A stretch of DNA of 64,000 nucleotides from Flavobacterium flavigenum (GTDB taxonomy: Bacteria > Bacteroidota > Bacteroidia > Flavobacteriales > Flavobacteriaceae): assembly GCF_027111255.2 (NCBI RefSeq), contig NZ_CP114285.2, positions 372,001-436,000 on the forward strand. The letters are read 5' to 3'. The position numbers were made by a program, and so were the translations under genes. Shown in pieces: positions 46,644-55,132 of the stretch (positions are counted from its first letter, which is position 1; every line of letters begins with the position of its first letter). A model generated the notes under the pieces. The model was given only the letters and a program-made list of their open reading frames with translations, made no database searches and was not told where the DNA came from.

Positions 46644-47651
46644 TTAAGAATGAATAGCACTGATTTTATATTTTAAGGATATAGGTTCCTCTTTTCGTAC
46701 TACAGAAAGTATTTCAGCAATAATACTAATGGCGATTTCCTGAGGTGTTTCTGCACCAATACTGATACCTGATGGGCCATACGTTACATCAAGCAGACCT
46801 TCATTATAAGAATCAGTAAATTCAAAAAAATCATTTAAGATTTGATTTCTTCTTTTAACAGGACCCAAAAGTCCTAAATAAGCCGGTTGCGCATTTTTTA
46901 ATCCGATAAGGAATTTTAAATCGGTTGAATAACTGTGCGTCATTAAAATAACTGCTGTTTCACTATCAATAGAAAGGGAGCCAATTTCTTCAGGAAGCAA
47001 ATGTAAAACCTGATTTGCACCCGGAAAATTAGCAATGGTTTTAGGATCTTTTACAGATGCCACAATTGTAACTTCCCAACCAGTCAATGAGGCAAAATGA
47101 CATAATTGTACGGCATCGTGTTCTGATCCAATGATAATTAAATGAAAGCGCGGCTGAAGAATTTGTTTGTAAGAAGTCAATGCTTTATCTAATTGATTAT
47201 TCGAAAAAGTCAGGTTCTTTCCTTCGAAATGAAACTCGGAACCTAGTCCCGGCTGAACCCCTTCCGTTTTGGTATAAAAAGATTCAATTTCCAGAGTTTG
47301 TCTTTTCTTCACAACACTCTCTAAAGCATCTAAAACAGCTGTATCAGGAGAAAAAGGTTCCAAAAGAATATATAAAATACCTTCGCATCCCAGTCGGTAC
47401 CTTCCATCATAAACCAACATTTTTGCTTTGTGATCCAAAAATACTGACTGGGATTGTTTGAGGATTTCATTTTCAACACAGCCTCCGCTTACAGCTCCAG
47501 TCATTGAATTGTTTTCAAAAATCAGCATACGCACACCTGGTCTTCTGTATGAGGAACCTTCGATAGCCACTACGGTAGCCATAACGCTTTTAAGTCCGAT
47601 TGCCTGTGCTAAAATGTATGATTCTTTTAATTTTAATAATTCGTGCATCAT
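46644..47651 (-). CDS. XdhC/CoxI-family molybdenum hydroxylase maturation factor
   Basis: A 335-residue cytoplasmic protein. The N-terminal XdhC/CoxI domain contains MATVVAIEGSSYRRPGVRML and GAVSGGCVENEI. The C-terminal Rossmann-type XdhC domain contains HLIIIGSEHDAVQLCHFASL and TYGPSGISIGAETPQEIAISI. XdhC proteins bind the molybdenum cofactor, help sulfurate it and insert it into xanthine dehydrogenase-type enzymes. It lies 57 bp after the large hydroxylase subunit gene and 13 bp before the nucleotidyltransferase. Confidence 0.92.
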   Translation of the reverse strand: MMHELLKLKESYILAQAIGLKSVMATVVAIEGSSYRRPGVRMLIFENNSMTGAVSGGCVENEILKQSQSVFLDHKAKMLVYDGRYRLGCEGILYILLEPFSPDTAVLDALESVVKKRQTLEIESFYTKTEGVQPGLGSEFHFEGKNLTFSNNQLDKALTSYKQILQPRFHLIIIGSEHDAVQLCHFASLTGWEVTIVASVKDPKTIANFPGANQVLHLLPEEIGSLSIDSETAVILMTHSYSTDLKFLIGLKNAQPAYLGLLGPVKRRNQILNDFFEFTDSYNEGLLDVTYGPSGISIGAETPQEIAISIIAEILSVVRKEEPISLKYKISAIHS

Positions 47652-47708
47652 ACTTTAATCCTTTTTTGAAATAATTTTTCCCTCAGCATTTGAATATTTA
47701 CTAATTGA

Positions 47709-49871
47709 TTAAACTGTTCCAAGGCTGAAAGGCAAGGTTCTGATTCGTTTTCCTGTCAAATCAAATATGGCATTAGTTAATGCCGGCGCAAAAGGCGGTA
47801 GCGCCGGTTCTCCTACTCCGCCTGCATCTTCTTCATTGTCTATGATATGCACTTCTATCAAAGGGATTTCATTAATGCGGGGCATCGGATAATCATAAAA
47901 ATTATGTTGTTCTACGATATTTTCTTTAAATGTAATCTGATGTGTTGTTGCGGCACCCAGTCCCATGACAATGGAACCTTCAATCTGTGCGTGAATAATA
48001 TCCGGATTTACATACCACCCGCAATCCATAACAGCCCAGACTTTGTCTATTTTTACACCGCCGGCAGGATTTTTGGAAACTTTTACAACCTGTCCAACAG
48101 TAGAATTGAAACATTCTGTAATAGCAACACCATATCCTTCATTTTTTTTACGGTTTTTCCAGCCTGAAACTTCCTCCATTTTATCAATTAATTTTTGACA
48201 GCGCTCTTCCTGTAAATGCTCCCGGCGAAAACTTAACGGATCTTTTCCCGCTTCGTGCGCCATTTCATCAATGAAACTTTCATAGGCAAATCCGTTTGTA
48301 GAAGCGTATACGGATCTCCAGAAACTTGTTGGAATACTGGTTTCAAAAAGAACATCTGAAAAGCTTATGTTTTTTACGCTTTCATAATAAGGTTTTAAAA
48401 ATCCTTCACTGGTACTTCCATTAGGCTTGTTCTTTGGGGCTCCACTCCAGTGTCCATTATTCTGACCCGCCATTCGGAACTTTAAAGCTTCCATTTTTCC
48501 ATTCGAAACAGTTCCTTCACAGCGGTAGGAAATTCCGGGACGAAAAGGCCCTAAAGTAGCATCGTCCTCACGTGTCCAGACAACCTGAACCGGGCCGCCA
48601 ATTTCCTTTGAAACTGCAACGGCCTCATACGGATAGTCGTTCATAGCTTTACGGCCAAAACCACCGCCCAGAAAAGTCATATTTACAATTACTTTCTCTT
48701 TATCTATTGCAAACTTTTTACTTATATAATCCTGAACCCAGCCAGGAGCTTGCACTGGCCCCCAAATTTCAATTGAATCCCCTTTGTGATGTGCAATGCA
48801 ATTTACTGGCTCCATCGCAACGTGTGACTGATAGGGAGTTTGATAAACAACGTCTAATTTCTTATCTGTTTTAGATAATACTTCGGTTGGATTTCCCTGA
48901 CCTTTAAAAAGCATTCCTTCTTCTGTTTTGAGAAGATTATTCTGTGTTTCGAATATTTCAGGCGTACTCCAGTGTTTGAAACCGCTACTGTCCCACTCTA
49001 CTTTCAATTGTTTTCTGCCTTCAAGAGCAGCCCAGGTTGAAGTAGCAACTACGGCAACACCTTCACGGATATGCTCGTAATATCCCATGTTAACTTTAAA
49101 AACGCGTTTCACACCCGGAATTTTTAATGCAGCGGTTGCATCAAAACTTTTGACTTTCCCAAGATAGCGGGGATCACGTTCTACGGAGGCAAATAACATT
49201 CCCGGAATTCTTTTGTCAAGTCCAAAAATTAATTCACCATTAGTTTTAAGAGGAGTGTCAATTCTTCGGAGAGGTTTTCTAATCAGTTTATATTCAGAAA
49301 TTTTCTTCAGTTTTGGTTCTTTTGGAACTTCAAGTTTTGAAGCTGCCTCTGCAAGTTCTCCATAATGCAATTTTTTTCCTGATGGTTTGTGAATTACCTG
49401 TCCTGATTCTGCATAGCAGTCAGAACTAGGAACATTCCATTTTGTGGCTGCTGCGGTAATAAGCATTTCACGTGCACCAGCGCTTAATTTTAGCAGTTTT
49501 TTATATGCAGAACGAATGGTTGAACTTCCTCCGGTAATTTGTCCGCCATATTTTTTTTCGTTACCAATAGCAAAGATGACGTTGATATCTTTCATGTCAA
49601 CTTCAAGTTCCTCAGCCACAATTTGCGGTACCGACTGATAAGAGCCCTGCCCCATTTCTGCCCTGTGATTTACAATGGTTACCTTTCCGGATGGATTGAT
49701 AATAATCCAGGGGCATAATTCGATTTCTGAATCACTTAATTCAGAAGGTCTTACCAGTACCGGTGCACCATTTGCCGGGAAGTAAAACCCAAGACACAAT
49801 GCAGTACCTCCTAATCCGGTAAGTTTCAGGAAATTTCGTCTTTTAGTATCTATGTTGTTATTTTGAGTCAT
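47709..49871 (-). CDS. Tat-exported molybdopterin-binding hydroxylase subunit (IorB-like)
   Basis: A 720-residue large subunit of the xanthine oxidase family, nearest to isoquinoline 1-oxidoreductase beta subunits. A twin-arginine leader (Arg11-Arg12 in DTKRRNFLKLTG) indicates folded export to the periplasm. Family motifs include MGQGSYQSVPQIVAEEL, FLGGGFGRK and the C-terminal GVGEPALPPFAPAL with the likely catalytic Glu688. It would work with the [2Fe-2S] subunit and cytochrome c encoded upstream. The substrate may be an aldehyde or N-heterocycle and cannot be assigned. Confidence 0.9.
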   Translation of the reverse strand: MTQNNNIDTKRRNFLKLTGLGGTALCLGFYFPANGAPVLVRPSELSDSEIELCPWIIINPSGKVTIVNHRAEMGQGSYQSVPQIVAEELEVDMKDINVIFAIGNEKKYGGQITGGSSTIRSAYKKLLKLSAGAREMLITAAATKWNVPSSDCYAESGQVIHKPSGKKLHYGELAEAASKLEVPKEPKLKKISEYKLIRKPLRRIDTPLKTNGELIFGLDKRIPGMLFASVERDPRYLGKVKSFDATAALKIPGVKRVFKVNMGYYEHIREGVAVVATSTWAALEGRKQLKVEWDSSGFKHWSTPEIFETQNNLLKTEEGMLFKGQGNPTEVLSKTDKKLDVVYQTPYQSHVAMEPVNCIAHHKGDSIEIWGPVQAPGWVQDYISKKFAIDKEKVIVNMTFLGGGFGRKAMNDYPYEAVAVSKEIGGPVQVVWTREDDATLGPFRPGISYRCEGTVSNGKMEALKFRMAGQNNGHWSGAPKNKPNGSTSEGFLKPYYESVKNISFSDVLFETSIPTSFWRSVYASTNGFAYESFIDEMAHEAGKDPLSFRREHLQEERCQKLIDKMEEVSGWKNRKKNEGYGVAITECFNSTVGQVVKVSKNPAGGVKIDKVWAVMDCGWYVNPDIIHAQIEGSIVMGLGAATTHQITFKENIVEQHNFYDYPMPRINEIPLIEVHIIDNEEDAGGVGEPALPPFAPALTNAIFDLTGKRIRTLPFSLGTV

Positions 49872-49898
49872 CGGATAATCATTAAAATTAAGATAATG

Positions 49899-50513
49899 TT
49901 ATTTTGCAGGAGCATAAGCACCCGTTTTCAGCCACGTAATCCATGCTTTTTTAAATTCGGCATGCGTTAAGGGCGGAGCGGTTCTTCCTTTTCCCATGTT
50001 CCAGCCTGCTTTTACCAAACCATCGTCGGCATGCTCAATAAGTTTCTGTAAATCCTTATTTCCATTAAGTTTTGGGTTCACAAGTTGTTTAGCTAGTTCG
50101 TGGGCTGTTTTTCCTTCAAATACCATTTTCATATCAGCTGGAGGTAAATGCCAATCGGGGTTTCCCGGCGGTGTATGCAGTCCGGGGCTGTTTGATGGCT
50201 GATGGCAGTTGGCACACTTCATCGCATACATACCTTTTCCGTCTTTGCCTCGTTTGGGCTGCATGCTATGTATAACACTATTGTCGCCCTGAAGCGGAAT
50301 ATCACCTTTTGGATGACAATTGACACAACGCGGGCTCATTAATACTTTATATACCTGTTTAAAAGCTGTAACGGATGCAATACTGTCTTTTTTTATCGGT
50401 ACGATGGAAACATATTCTTTTTCTGCTTTCTGATTTTTTGAAACAGTAAATGCCAGTCCAATACCTGAAGCTAATAATATGGCTATTACTATAAATTTAG
50501 TTTTTGTTGACAT
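49899..50513 (-). CDS. Di-haem c-type cytochrome of the hydroxylase operon
   Basis: A 204-residue protein with an N-terminal hydrophobic anchor or signal (about 6-23) and two CxxCH haem motifs, Cys63-Cys66-His67 (PRCVNCHPKGD) and Cys100-Cys103-His104 (MKCANCHQPS). The Pro-rich GLHTPPGNPDWHLPPADM loop between the second site and the C-terminal helices is characteristic of cytochrome-like proteins in Bacteroidota hydroxylase operons. It sits between the small and large hydroxylase subunits and probably passes electrons from the [2Fe-2S] subunit towards the respiratory chain. No other domain is recognised. Confidence 0.8.
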   Translation of the reverse strand: MSTKTKFIVIAILLASGIGLAFTVSKNQKAEKEYVSIVPIKKDSIASVTAFKQVYKVLMSPRCVNCHPKGDIPLQGDNSVIHSMQPKRGKDGKGMYAMKCANCHQPSNSPGLHTPPGNPDWHLPPADMKMVFEGKTAHELAKQLVNPKLNGNKDLQKLIEHADDGLVKAGWNMGKGRTAPPLTHAEFKKAWITWLKTGAYAPAK

Positions 50514-50519
50514 AGTTTT

Positions 50520-50993
50520 TTATCTATCAGATTTTGTTTTTTTCTGCATTTCTGAAGCCAGATGAATGGCTTTACGAATTCGCGGATAAGTACCGCATCT
50601 GCAGATGTTACCTGCCATGGCATCGTCTATATCCTGATCTGTCGGGTTTGGGTTTTCCCGAAGAAGTACTGCTGCGGACATAATTTGTCCCGAATGACAA
50701 TAACCACATTGAGGGACATCTATTTCCTGCCAGGCTTTTTGCGCCGGATGATCGTTGTTTTCAGATAGTCCTTCTATAGTGACTACATTTTTGCCTTTTG
50801 CACGGCTCATTTTGGTCACACAGGAACGGACTGCTTCCCCATCCAGGTGGACAACACAGGCCCCACATTGTGCGACACCACAGCCAAATTTTGTTCCGGT
50901 AAGTCCCAAAGTATCGCGGATTGCCCAAAGAAGCGGCATTTCCGGGCTAACGTCGAGATTTTCAGTTTTGCCGTTTACAGTTAGTTGTATCAT
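50520..50993 (-). CDS. [2Fe-2S] subunit of the molybdenum hydroxylase (IorA-like)
   Basis: A 157-residue iron-sulfur subunit with two [2Fe-2S] clusters: Cys38, 43, 46 and 58 ([10 protein letters not shown] type) and Cys96, 99, 131 and 133 (CGYC and CRC). I chose the Met at 50993 because it begins the conserved IQLTVNGK strand; the frame is open to 51053. It has no leader and is presumably exported bound to the Tat-signal large subunit. First gene of the minus-strand operon: 2Fe-2S subunit, cytochrome, Mo subunit, XdhC, nucleotidyltransferase. Confidence 0.9.
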   Translation of the reverse strand: MIQLTVNGKTENLDVSPEMPLLWAIRDTLGLTGTKFGCGVAQCGACVVHLDGEAVRSCVTKMSRAKGKNVVTIEGLSENNDHPAQKAWQEIDVPQCGYCHSGQIMSAAVLLRENPNPTDQDIDDAMAGNICRCGTYPRIRKAIHLASEMQKKTKSDR

Positions 50994-51207
50994 AATGTAG
51001 TCAGATTTTTTAAGTGGTCTTTTTTCGTTTCCTAATTTACAAAAAAAACACAAACTATGAATGCCTTCTGCTATTTGATGTTTTTGCTAGAAACTGCTGA
51101 TATATGTTGGCATAAATGATTAATTTTTCTTTTTTTATTTACATAATGATCTGATAATAATATAATTAAAAATATAAATAGTGTAACCTTTTGCTTTTTT
51201 ATCGGTA

Positions 51208-51215
51208 TAGATTTG
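51208..51215 (+). promoter_or_regulatory. -7 promoter element for a 46-residue gene
   Basis: TAGATTTG exactly fits TAnnTTTG, 24 bp before a short ORF. A TTTTG at 51189-51193 lies 14 bp upstream, closer than the usual -33 spacing. Confidence 0.45.
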
Positions 51216-51238
51216 TGTCTAAACTTAAATAGCAACTC

Positions 51239-51379
51239 ATGAATATTTCATATCATAAAGCCAATGTAGAAGAAAGTGCCAGAACATCTTCGAAAAAAAA
51301 TGACACTAAATACAATTCATCAAGAACTAATGAAAAATCAAACATTGAAACCAGAAAATCAGTATGGATTAAAAAGTAA
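51239..51379 (+). CDS. Small basic protein (46 residues), unknown
   Basis: A short ORF starting ATG at 51239 and ending TAA at 51377-51379. The product is polar and Lys/Ser-rich (begins MNISYHKANVEES, ends SVWIKK). A TAnnTTTG element lies 24 bp upstream, and the gene is divergent from the hydroxylase operon. I recognise no family. Similar polar micro-proteins are common in Flavobacterium. Coding is plausible only. Confidence 0.4.
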   Translation: MNISYHKANVEESARTSSKKNDTKYNSSRTNEKSNIETRKSVWIKK

Positions 51380-51546
51380 TTTTTTCAGGCTTCAGTTTTT
51401 GATTTTGTCATGATATTAAAACATTCTTATATTTGCACTTTTAAAAAAACATCCACAAATGTGAATAAATAATTTCTTTCAAATATAAAAGAAGGCAAGC
51501 CAGACTTTTGGTATTTGCCATTTTATTAATGCTTAAGAAAGAGATT

Positions 51547-53058
51547 ATGCTTATTCTACAAAATATTTCATATACACATTCTAATAAAGAGTTGCTGTTC
51601 AGCAATATCAGTTTGACAGTAAACAACGGAAACAAAACAGCCTTAGTTGGGCATAACGGTTCCGGAAAATCCACATTGCTAAAAATTATCGCAAAGGAAT
51701 TGTTTCCTTCTGGCGGAATACAGGAAATCGATACAGAACCCTATTATATTCCACAGATTTTTGGTCAGTACAATCATTTAACAATCGCAGCAGCTTTACG
51801 GATAGATGCAAAACTTACTGCCCTGCATGAAATTCTGCAAGGCAATGTAAATGAATCAAACTTAAACATACTTAACGACGACTGGGCAATTGAAGATCGC
51901 TGCAATGAAGCCTTGAAGTACTGGGGTCTAAATGATTTAGAGTTATCTCAAAAGCTGAAATTTTTAAGCGGTGGTGAAAAAACAAAAGTGTTTCTGGCCG
52001 GCATTATGATTCATCAGCCGAAGATTATACTGCTCGATGAACCAAGCAATCATTTGGATACTGAAGGGAGAACATTATTATATCAGTTTATAAAAGATTC
52101 TTCAGCCGCAATGCTTATTGTAAGCCACGACCGGAAACTATTGAATCTGCTTGATGTTACCTATGAATTAAAAGCAAGCGGAATCAAAACCTACGGAGGC
52201 AATTACGATTTTTACCAAAAACAGAAGAATATCGAAAAAGACGCATTAGCTCAGGATATACATTCGAAAGAAAAAGCACTTCAGAAAGCAAAAGAAAAGC
52301 AACGGAAAACTTTGGAAAAAGAGCTAAAGTCTGATTCAAATGGGAAAAAGAAACAGGAAAAAGCTGGTGTTGCCCGCATTATGCTGAATACTTTAAAGAA
52401 TAAAGCCGAAAACAGCATTTCAAAAACCAAAAGTGTTCATGCAGAAAAAATTGGTGGCATTTCGCAGGAATTACGTGAATTGCGGGACGAAGTTTTAAGT
52501 CTCAATAAAATGAAATTCGGTCTGAACCATTCACAATTACACAAAGGAAAGATTCTTGTGACAGCCGAATCAGTTAACTACAGTTATAATGAACAGTGGA
52601 TTTGGACAACAGATTTAAATTTTCAAATTATCAGTGGAGAACGGATTGCTATAAAAGGAAGTAATGGTTCAGGAAAAACAACACTGATAAAGCTGATTTT
52701 AAAAGAACTTCAGTCTAAAAAAGGGATTCTAAAAATAGCTGACTCCGAAATGATTTATATCGATCAGGATTATTCTTTAATCAATACAGATTTAACTGTT
52801 TACGAACAGGCACAGCAAAGCAATAATTCTGGTTTAGAAGAGCACGACATTAAAATGAGGCTGAATCGGTTTTTGTTTACCAAATCAGACTGGGACAAGC
52901 CCTGTTGCTATTTAAGCGGTGGCGAAAGAATGCGTTTGATGCTGTGCGGATTAACAATAAAAAATGAAGCACCCGATGTAATTATTCTGGATGAACCCAC
53001 TAATAATCTGGATATACAGAATATTGAAATATTAACTGCGGCTCTGAACGAATACTAG
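51547..53058 (+). CDS. ABC-F family ATPase, truncated by a premature amber codon
   Basis: A tandem ABC protein of the ribosome-associated ABC-F family. Domain 1 has Walker A GHNGSGKST, signature LSGGEKT, Walker B LLDEPSNHLD and SHD. A Lys-rich linker (about 210-300) follows. Domain 2 has GSNGSGKTT, LSGGERM and ILDEPTNNLD. Translation stops at TAG (53056-53058) directly before the second H-loop. The same frame continues GTLIVVSHDKTFFNQ and ends at TAA 53134-53136, so the full-length gene would be about 26 residues longer. CAG to TAG is the simplest change. No TM domains. I start at 51547, just before the LILQNISY strand; the frame is open from 51508. The second ATP site probably cannot work normally unless the amber codon is read through or is a sequencing error. 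Confidence 0.85.
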   Translation: MLILQNISYTHSNKELLFSNISLTVNNGNKTALVGHNGSGKSTLLKIIAKELFPSGGIQEIDTEPYYIPQIFGQYNHLTIAAALRIDAKLTALHEILQGNVNESNLNILNDDWAIEDRCNEALKYWGLNDLELSQKLKFLSGGEKTKVFLAGIMIHQPKIILLDEPSNHLDTEGRTLLYQFIKDSSAAMLIVSHDRKLLNLLDVTYELKASGIKTYGGNYDFYQKQKNIEKDALAQDIHSKEKALQKAKEKQRKTLEKELKSDSNGKKKQEKAGVARIMLNTLKNKAENSISKTKSVHAEKIGGISQELRELRDEVLSLNKMKFGLNHSQLHKGKILVTAESVNYSYNEQWIWTTDLNFQIISGERIAIKGSNGSGKTTLIKLILKELQSKKGILKIADSEMIYIDQDYSLINTDLTVYEQAQQSNNSGLEEHDIKMRLNRFLFTKSDWDKPCCYLSGGERMRLMLCGLTIKNEAPDVIILDEPTNNLDIQNIEILTAALNEY

Positions 53059-53197
53059 GGAACATTAATTGTCGTTTCTCATGATAAAACTTTTTTTAAC
53101 CAGATTAGTGTCAATCGCAGTATGTGTATGGGTTAAGCGATATTCTCAAGAAAGAAAAAAAATATTTTTTAAAATAAATCATAAAAAATGTAAATAC

Positions 53198-53220
53198 ATG
53201 ACCGATTGGTCATATATTTG
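53198..53220 (+). promoter_or_regulatory. TetR operator abutting the tetR -7 element
   Basis: The palindrome ATGACC-N4-GGTCAT (53198-53213) shares its last base with a TATATTTG -7 element (53213-53220). A bound repressor would block RNA polymerase, so the regulator probably represses itself. The same TGACC-N4-GGTCA core recurs at 53867-53888. Confidence 0.72.
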
Positions 53221-53261
53221 CATTGTAATTCTTCTGAAGACAGAAATAACAGATAATTATC

Positions 53262-53852
53262 ATGGCAACAAAAGGCGAAGAAACCAGACAATTTATCATA
53301 GAGAAAGCAGCTCCGATCTTTAACACAAAAGGGATTGCAGCAACTGCTATGAGTGATATTATGGAAGCTACTAAGTTGTCTAAAGGAAGTCTGTATGTTC
53401 ATTTTGAAAATAAAGAAGTTCTTGCCTGTGCAGCTGTCGACTATAATATGAAGGTGTTAGGTGATAAATTGTTGGTTAAAATCAGTAAATTTAAAACAGC
53501 AAAAGATCAATTGTTTGCGTATATAGATTTCTTTAGTAATGCTGTGAATCCACCTCTTAAAGGCGGGTGTCCATTATTGAATTTCGGAACCGAAGCTGAT
53601 GACACCAATCCTGTTGTGAAAGAAAAAATAAATAAAGGAATCCAGCTTAATCAGCAATTATTAGAAAATACCATTAAAAAAGGAATTGACAAAGGTGAGT
53701 TCAAACCACAATGGAATGCAGCAGAATTTGCAATAATGGTTTTCGCCATGATGGAGGGTGCTCATTTGATGTCGAGGATGTCTGGAAATAATGATAATAT
53801 GAATATCATTACCAATGTGCTAAAAAAAATGATTGAGGAAAACAGCCTCTAA
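53262..53852 (+). CDS. TetR/AcrR-family transcriptional regulator
   Basis: A 196-residue regulator. The N-terminal helix-turn-helix (about 7-55) includes TRQFIIEKAAPIFNTKGIAATAMSDIMEATKLSKGSLYVHFENKE. The C-terminal ligand-binding part contains a Cys in PLKGGCPLLNFG, seen in related regulators that sense electrophiles or small molecules. A palindrome overlaps its promoter, and a second copy lies between it and the short-chain dehydrogenase gene 122 bp downstream, which it likely controls. The ligand is unknown. Confidence 0.9.
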   Translation: MATKGEETRQFIIEKAAPIFNTKGIAATAMSDIMEATKLSKGSLYVHFENKEVLACAAVDYNMKVLGDKLLVKISKFKTAKDQLFAYIDFFSNAVNPPLKGGCPLLNFGTEADDTNPVVKEKINKGIQLNQQLLENTIKKGIDKGEFKPQWNAAEFAIMVFAMMEGAHLMSRMSGNNDNMNIITNVLKKMIEENSL

Positions 53853-53866
53853 TTTTTTTTATCAAA

Positions 53867-53888
53867 AAAATGACCGAAAGGTCATTTT
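53867..53888. promoter_or_regulatory. Second TetR-type operator, possibly doubling as a terminator
   Basis: The inverted repeat AAAATGACC-GAAA-GGTCATTTT (9-bp arms, 53867-53875 and 53880-53888) contains the same TGACC-N4-GGTCA core as the tetR promoter site. It lies 14 bp after the tetR stop and 87 bp before the SDR start. The GAAA loop and following Ts could also terminate transcription. Confidence 0.65.
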
Positions 53889-53974
53889 AAAACATAAGAA
53901 GGAATTAAATAGCAATTAAAAATAAAAAGTAAACAAATTAATAACTCATAATCAATAATTAACAATTTAAAATC

Positions 53975-54787
53975 ATGTCAAAAACAATTTTAATTTCAGG
54001 AGCGTCAAAAGGATTCGGAAGAGCCTGGACAGAAGCATTTTTAGCAAAAGGATATAACGTAGCGGCAACAGCCAGAAATATTGAAGCGTTATCCGACTTA
54101 AAAACACAATACGGAGACGCAATTTTACCTCTTAAACTGGATGTCAATAATCGCGAAGATTCGTTTGCTGTTGTGCAGCAAGTACACCAGCATTTCGGGA
54201 AAATAGACATTTTGATCAATAATGCGGGCTATGCTTTAAACGGAGCTGTGGAAGAAGCCTCTGAAAGTGAAGCCAGAGCGCAATTCGAAACCAATTTCTT
54301 TGGAACCTTATGGCTGACTCAGGCGGTTTTGCCAATTATGAGAAATCAAAAAAGTGGTCATATTATTCAGGTTTCGTCTATTTTAGGAATTGCTGCCCTA
54401 CCCAATTTAGGAATTTATAATGCATCTAAATTTGCAGTTGAAGGTCTTACTGAAACGCTGGCATCTGAAGTAAAACAATTCGGAATCAACGTTACTTTGG
54501 TTGAACCAAACGGTTATGCTACTGATATCTGGGGGCAAGGATTCAATAGTAAAAGTATTGAAGCGTATGACGGACTGAAAAAAGCTATTGTAGACGGGCA
54601 TAATCCTGACTCTTTCGGAAAAACAAGTGCTACGGTTCCGGCTATCCTTAAACTGGTTGAAGCTGAAAACCCTCCCCTACGCCTGTTTTTAGGAAAAGTA
54701 GCTTTACCATTCGCTAAACAAACCTATGAACAAAAACTGGCCACGTGGGAAGAATGGGCTGATGTTTCTGTAGCGGCACACGGATAA
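53975..54787 (+). CDS. Short-chain dehydrogenase/reductase
   Basis: A 270-residue classical SDR. The nucleotide-binding motif GASKGFG (8-14), the NNAG motif (about 86-89) and the catalytic Ser-Tyr-Lys set (QVSSILG, then YNASK) are all present. ATARN after the second strand fits NADP(H) preference. It probably reduces a carbonyl compound. It lies downstream of the TetR gene and its second operator, so it is the likely regulated target. Substrate unknown. Followed by a strong terminator. Confidence 0.9.
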   Translation: MSKTILISGASKGFGRAWTEAFLAKGYNVAATARNIEALSDLKTQYGDAILPLKLDVNNREDSFAVVQQVHQHFGKIDILINNAGYALNGAVEEASESEARAQFETNFFGTLWLTQAVLPIMRNQKSGHIIQVSSILGIAALPNLGIYNASKFAVEGLTETLASEVKQFGINVTLVEPNGYATDIWGQGFNSKSIEAYDGLKKAIVDGHNPDSFGKTSATVPAILKLVEAENPPLRLFLGKVALPFAKQTYEQKLATWEEWADVSVAAHG

Positions 54788-54811
54788 TTATATTCTGATT
54801 TTAAGTTTACT

Positions 54812-54845
54812 AAACGGGATTATTCTTTGTAGAATAATCCCGTTT
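54812..54845 (+). terminator. Intrinsic terminator of the SDR gene
   Basis: A perfect 15-bp hairpin (54812-54826 and 54831-54845, core CGGGATTATTC) with a TTGT loop runs into TTTTT, 25 bp after the SDR stop. Confidence 0.9.
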
Positions 54846-54879
54846 TTATGTGGATGTATAATTTAGAGTTTACATAAAA

Positions 54880-54902
54880 AAAGCAATCTCTAAGATCGCT
54901 TT
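54880..54902 (-). terminator. Terminator of the DUF6934-like unit (minus strand)
   Basis: Read on the minus strand this is a 9-bp hairpin with one G-U pair (arms 54894-54902 and 54880-54888) followed by a run of seven Ts. It lies 21 bp past the stop of the 55-residue gene. Confidence 0.75.
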
Positions 54903-54923
54903 AAATGATATTATTAGTAAAAA

Positions 54924-55091
54924 TCAAATTGGTAAATGTTTTAAATCTTCTAAGGTTTTCTTAGCAATTTCAATTTTTTCTGTGAATAAATTTCTGCCAT
55001 TTATTTCTTCGGCAACTTTAGCAATTTTTTTCTTTGTTGCATTCGACATTGAAATAATTTTTGCTGATTTCTCCATCTTCTCTTTTCCCAT
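54924..55091 (-). CDS. 55-residue protein paired with the DUF6934-like gene
   Basis: A short ORF with ATG at 55089-55091 and TGA at 54924-54926. The product is highly charged and helical (begins MGKEKMEKSAKII, contains NATKKKIAKVAEEI, ends LEDLKHLPI). It starts 41 bp after the DUF6934-like gene and precedes a terminator, so the two appear to be one transcript. The small size and pairing resemble toxin-antitoxin or two-component defence units, but nothing in the sequence proves this. I know no named family for it. Confidence 0.55.
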   Translation of the reverse strand: MGKEKMEKSAKIISMSNATKKKIAKVAEEINGRNLFTEKIEIAKKTLEDLKHLPI

Positions 55092-55132
55092 AATCCTTGT
55101 ATTTAATTGATTATTAGCACAAAATTATCTAT

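Noticed and set aside
47847..48167. 106-residue plus-strand ORF opposite the molybdenum hydroxylase gene
   Set aside because: Antisense to a conserved coding region; composition and lack of motifs indicate a shadow frame.
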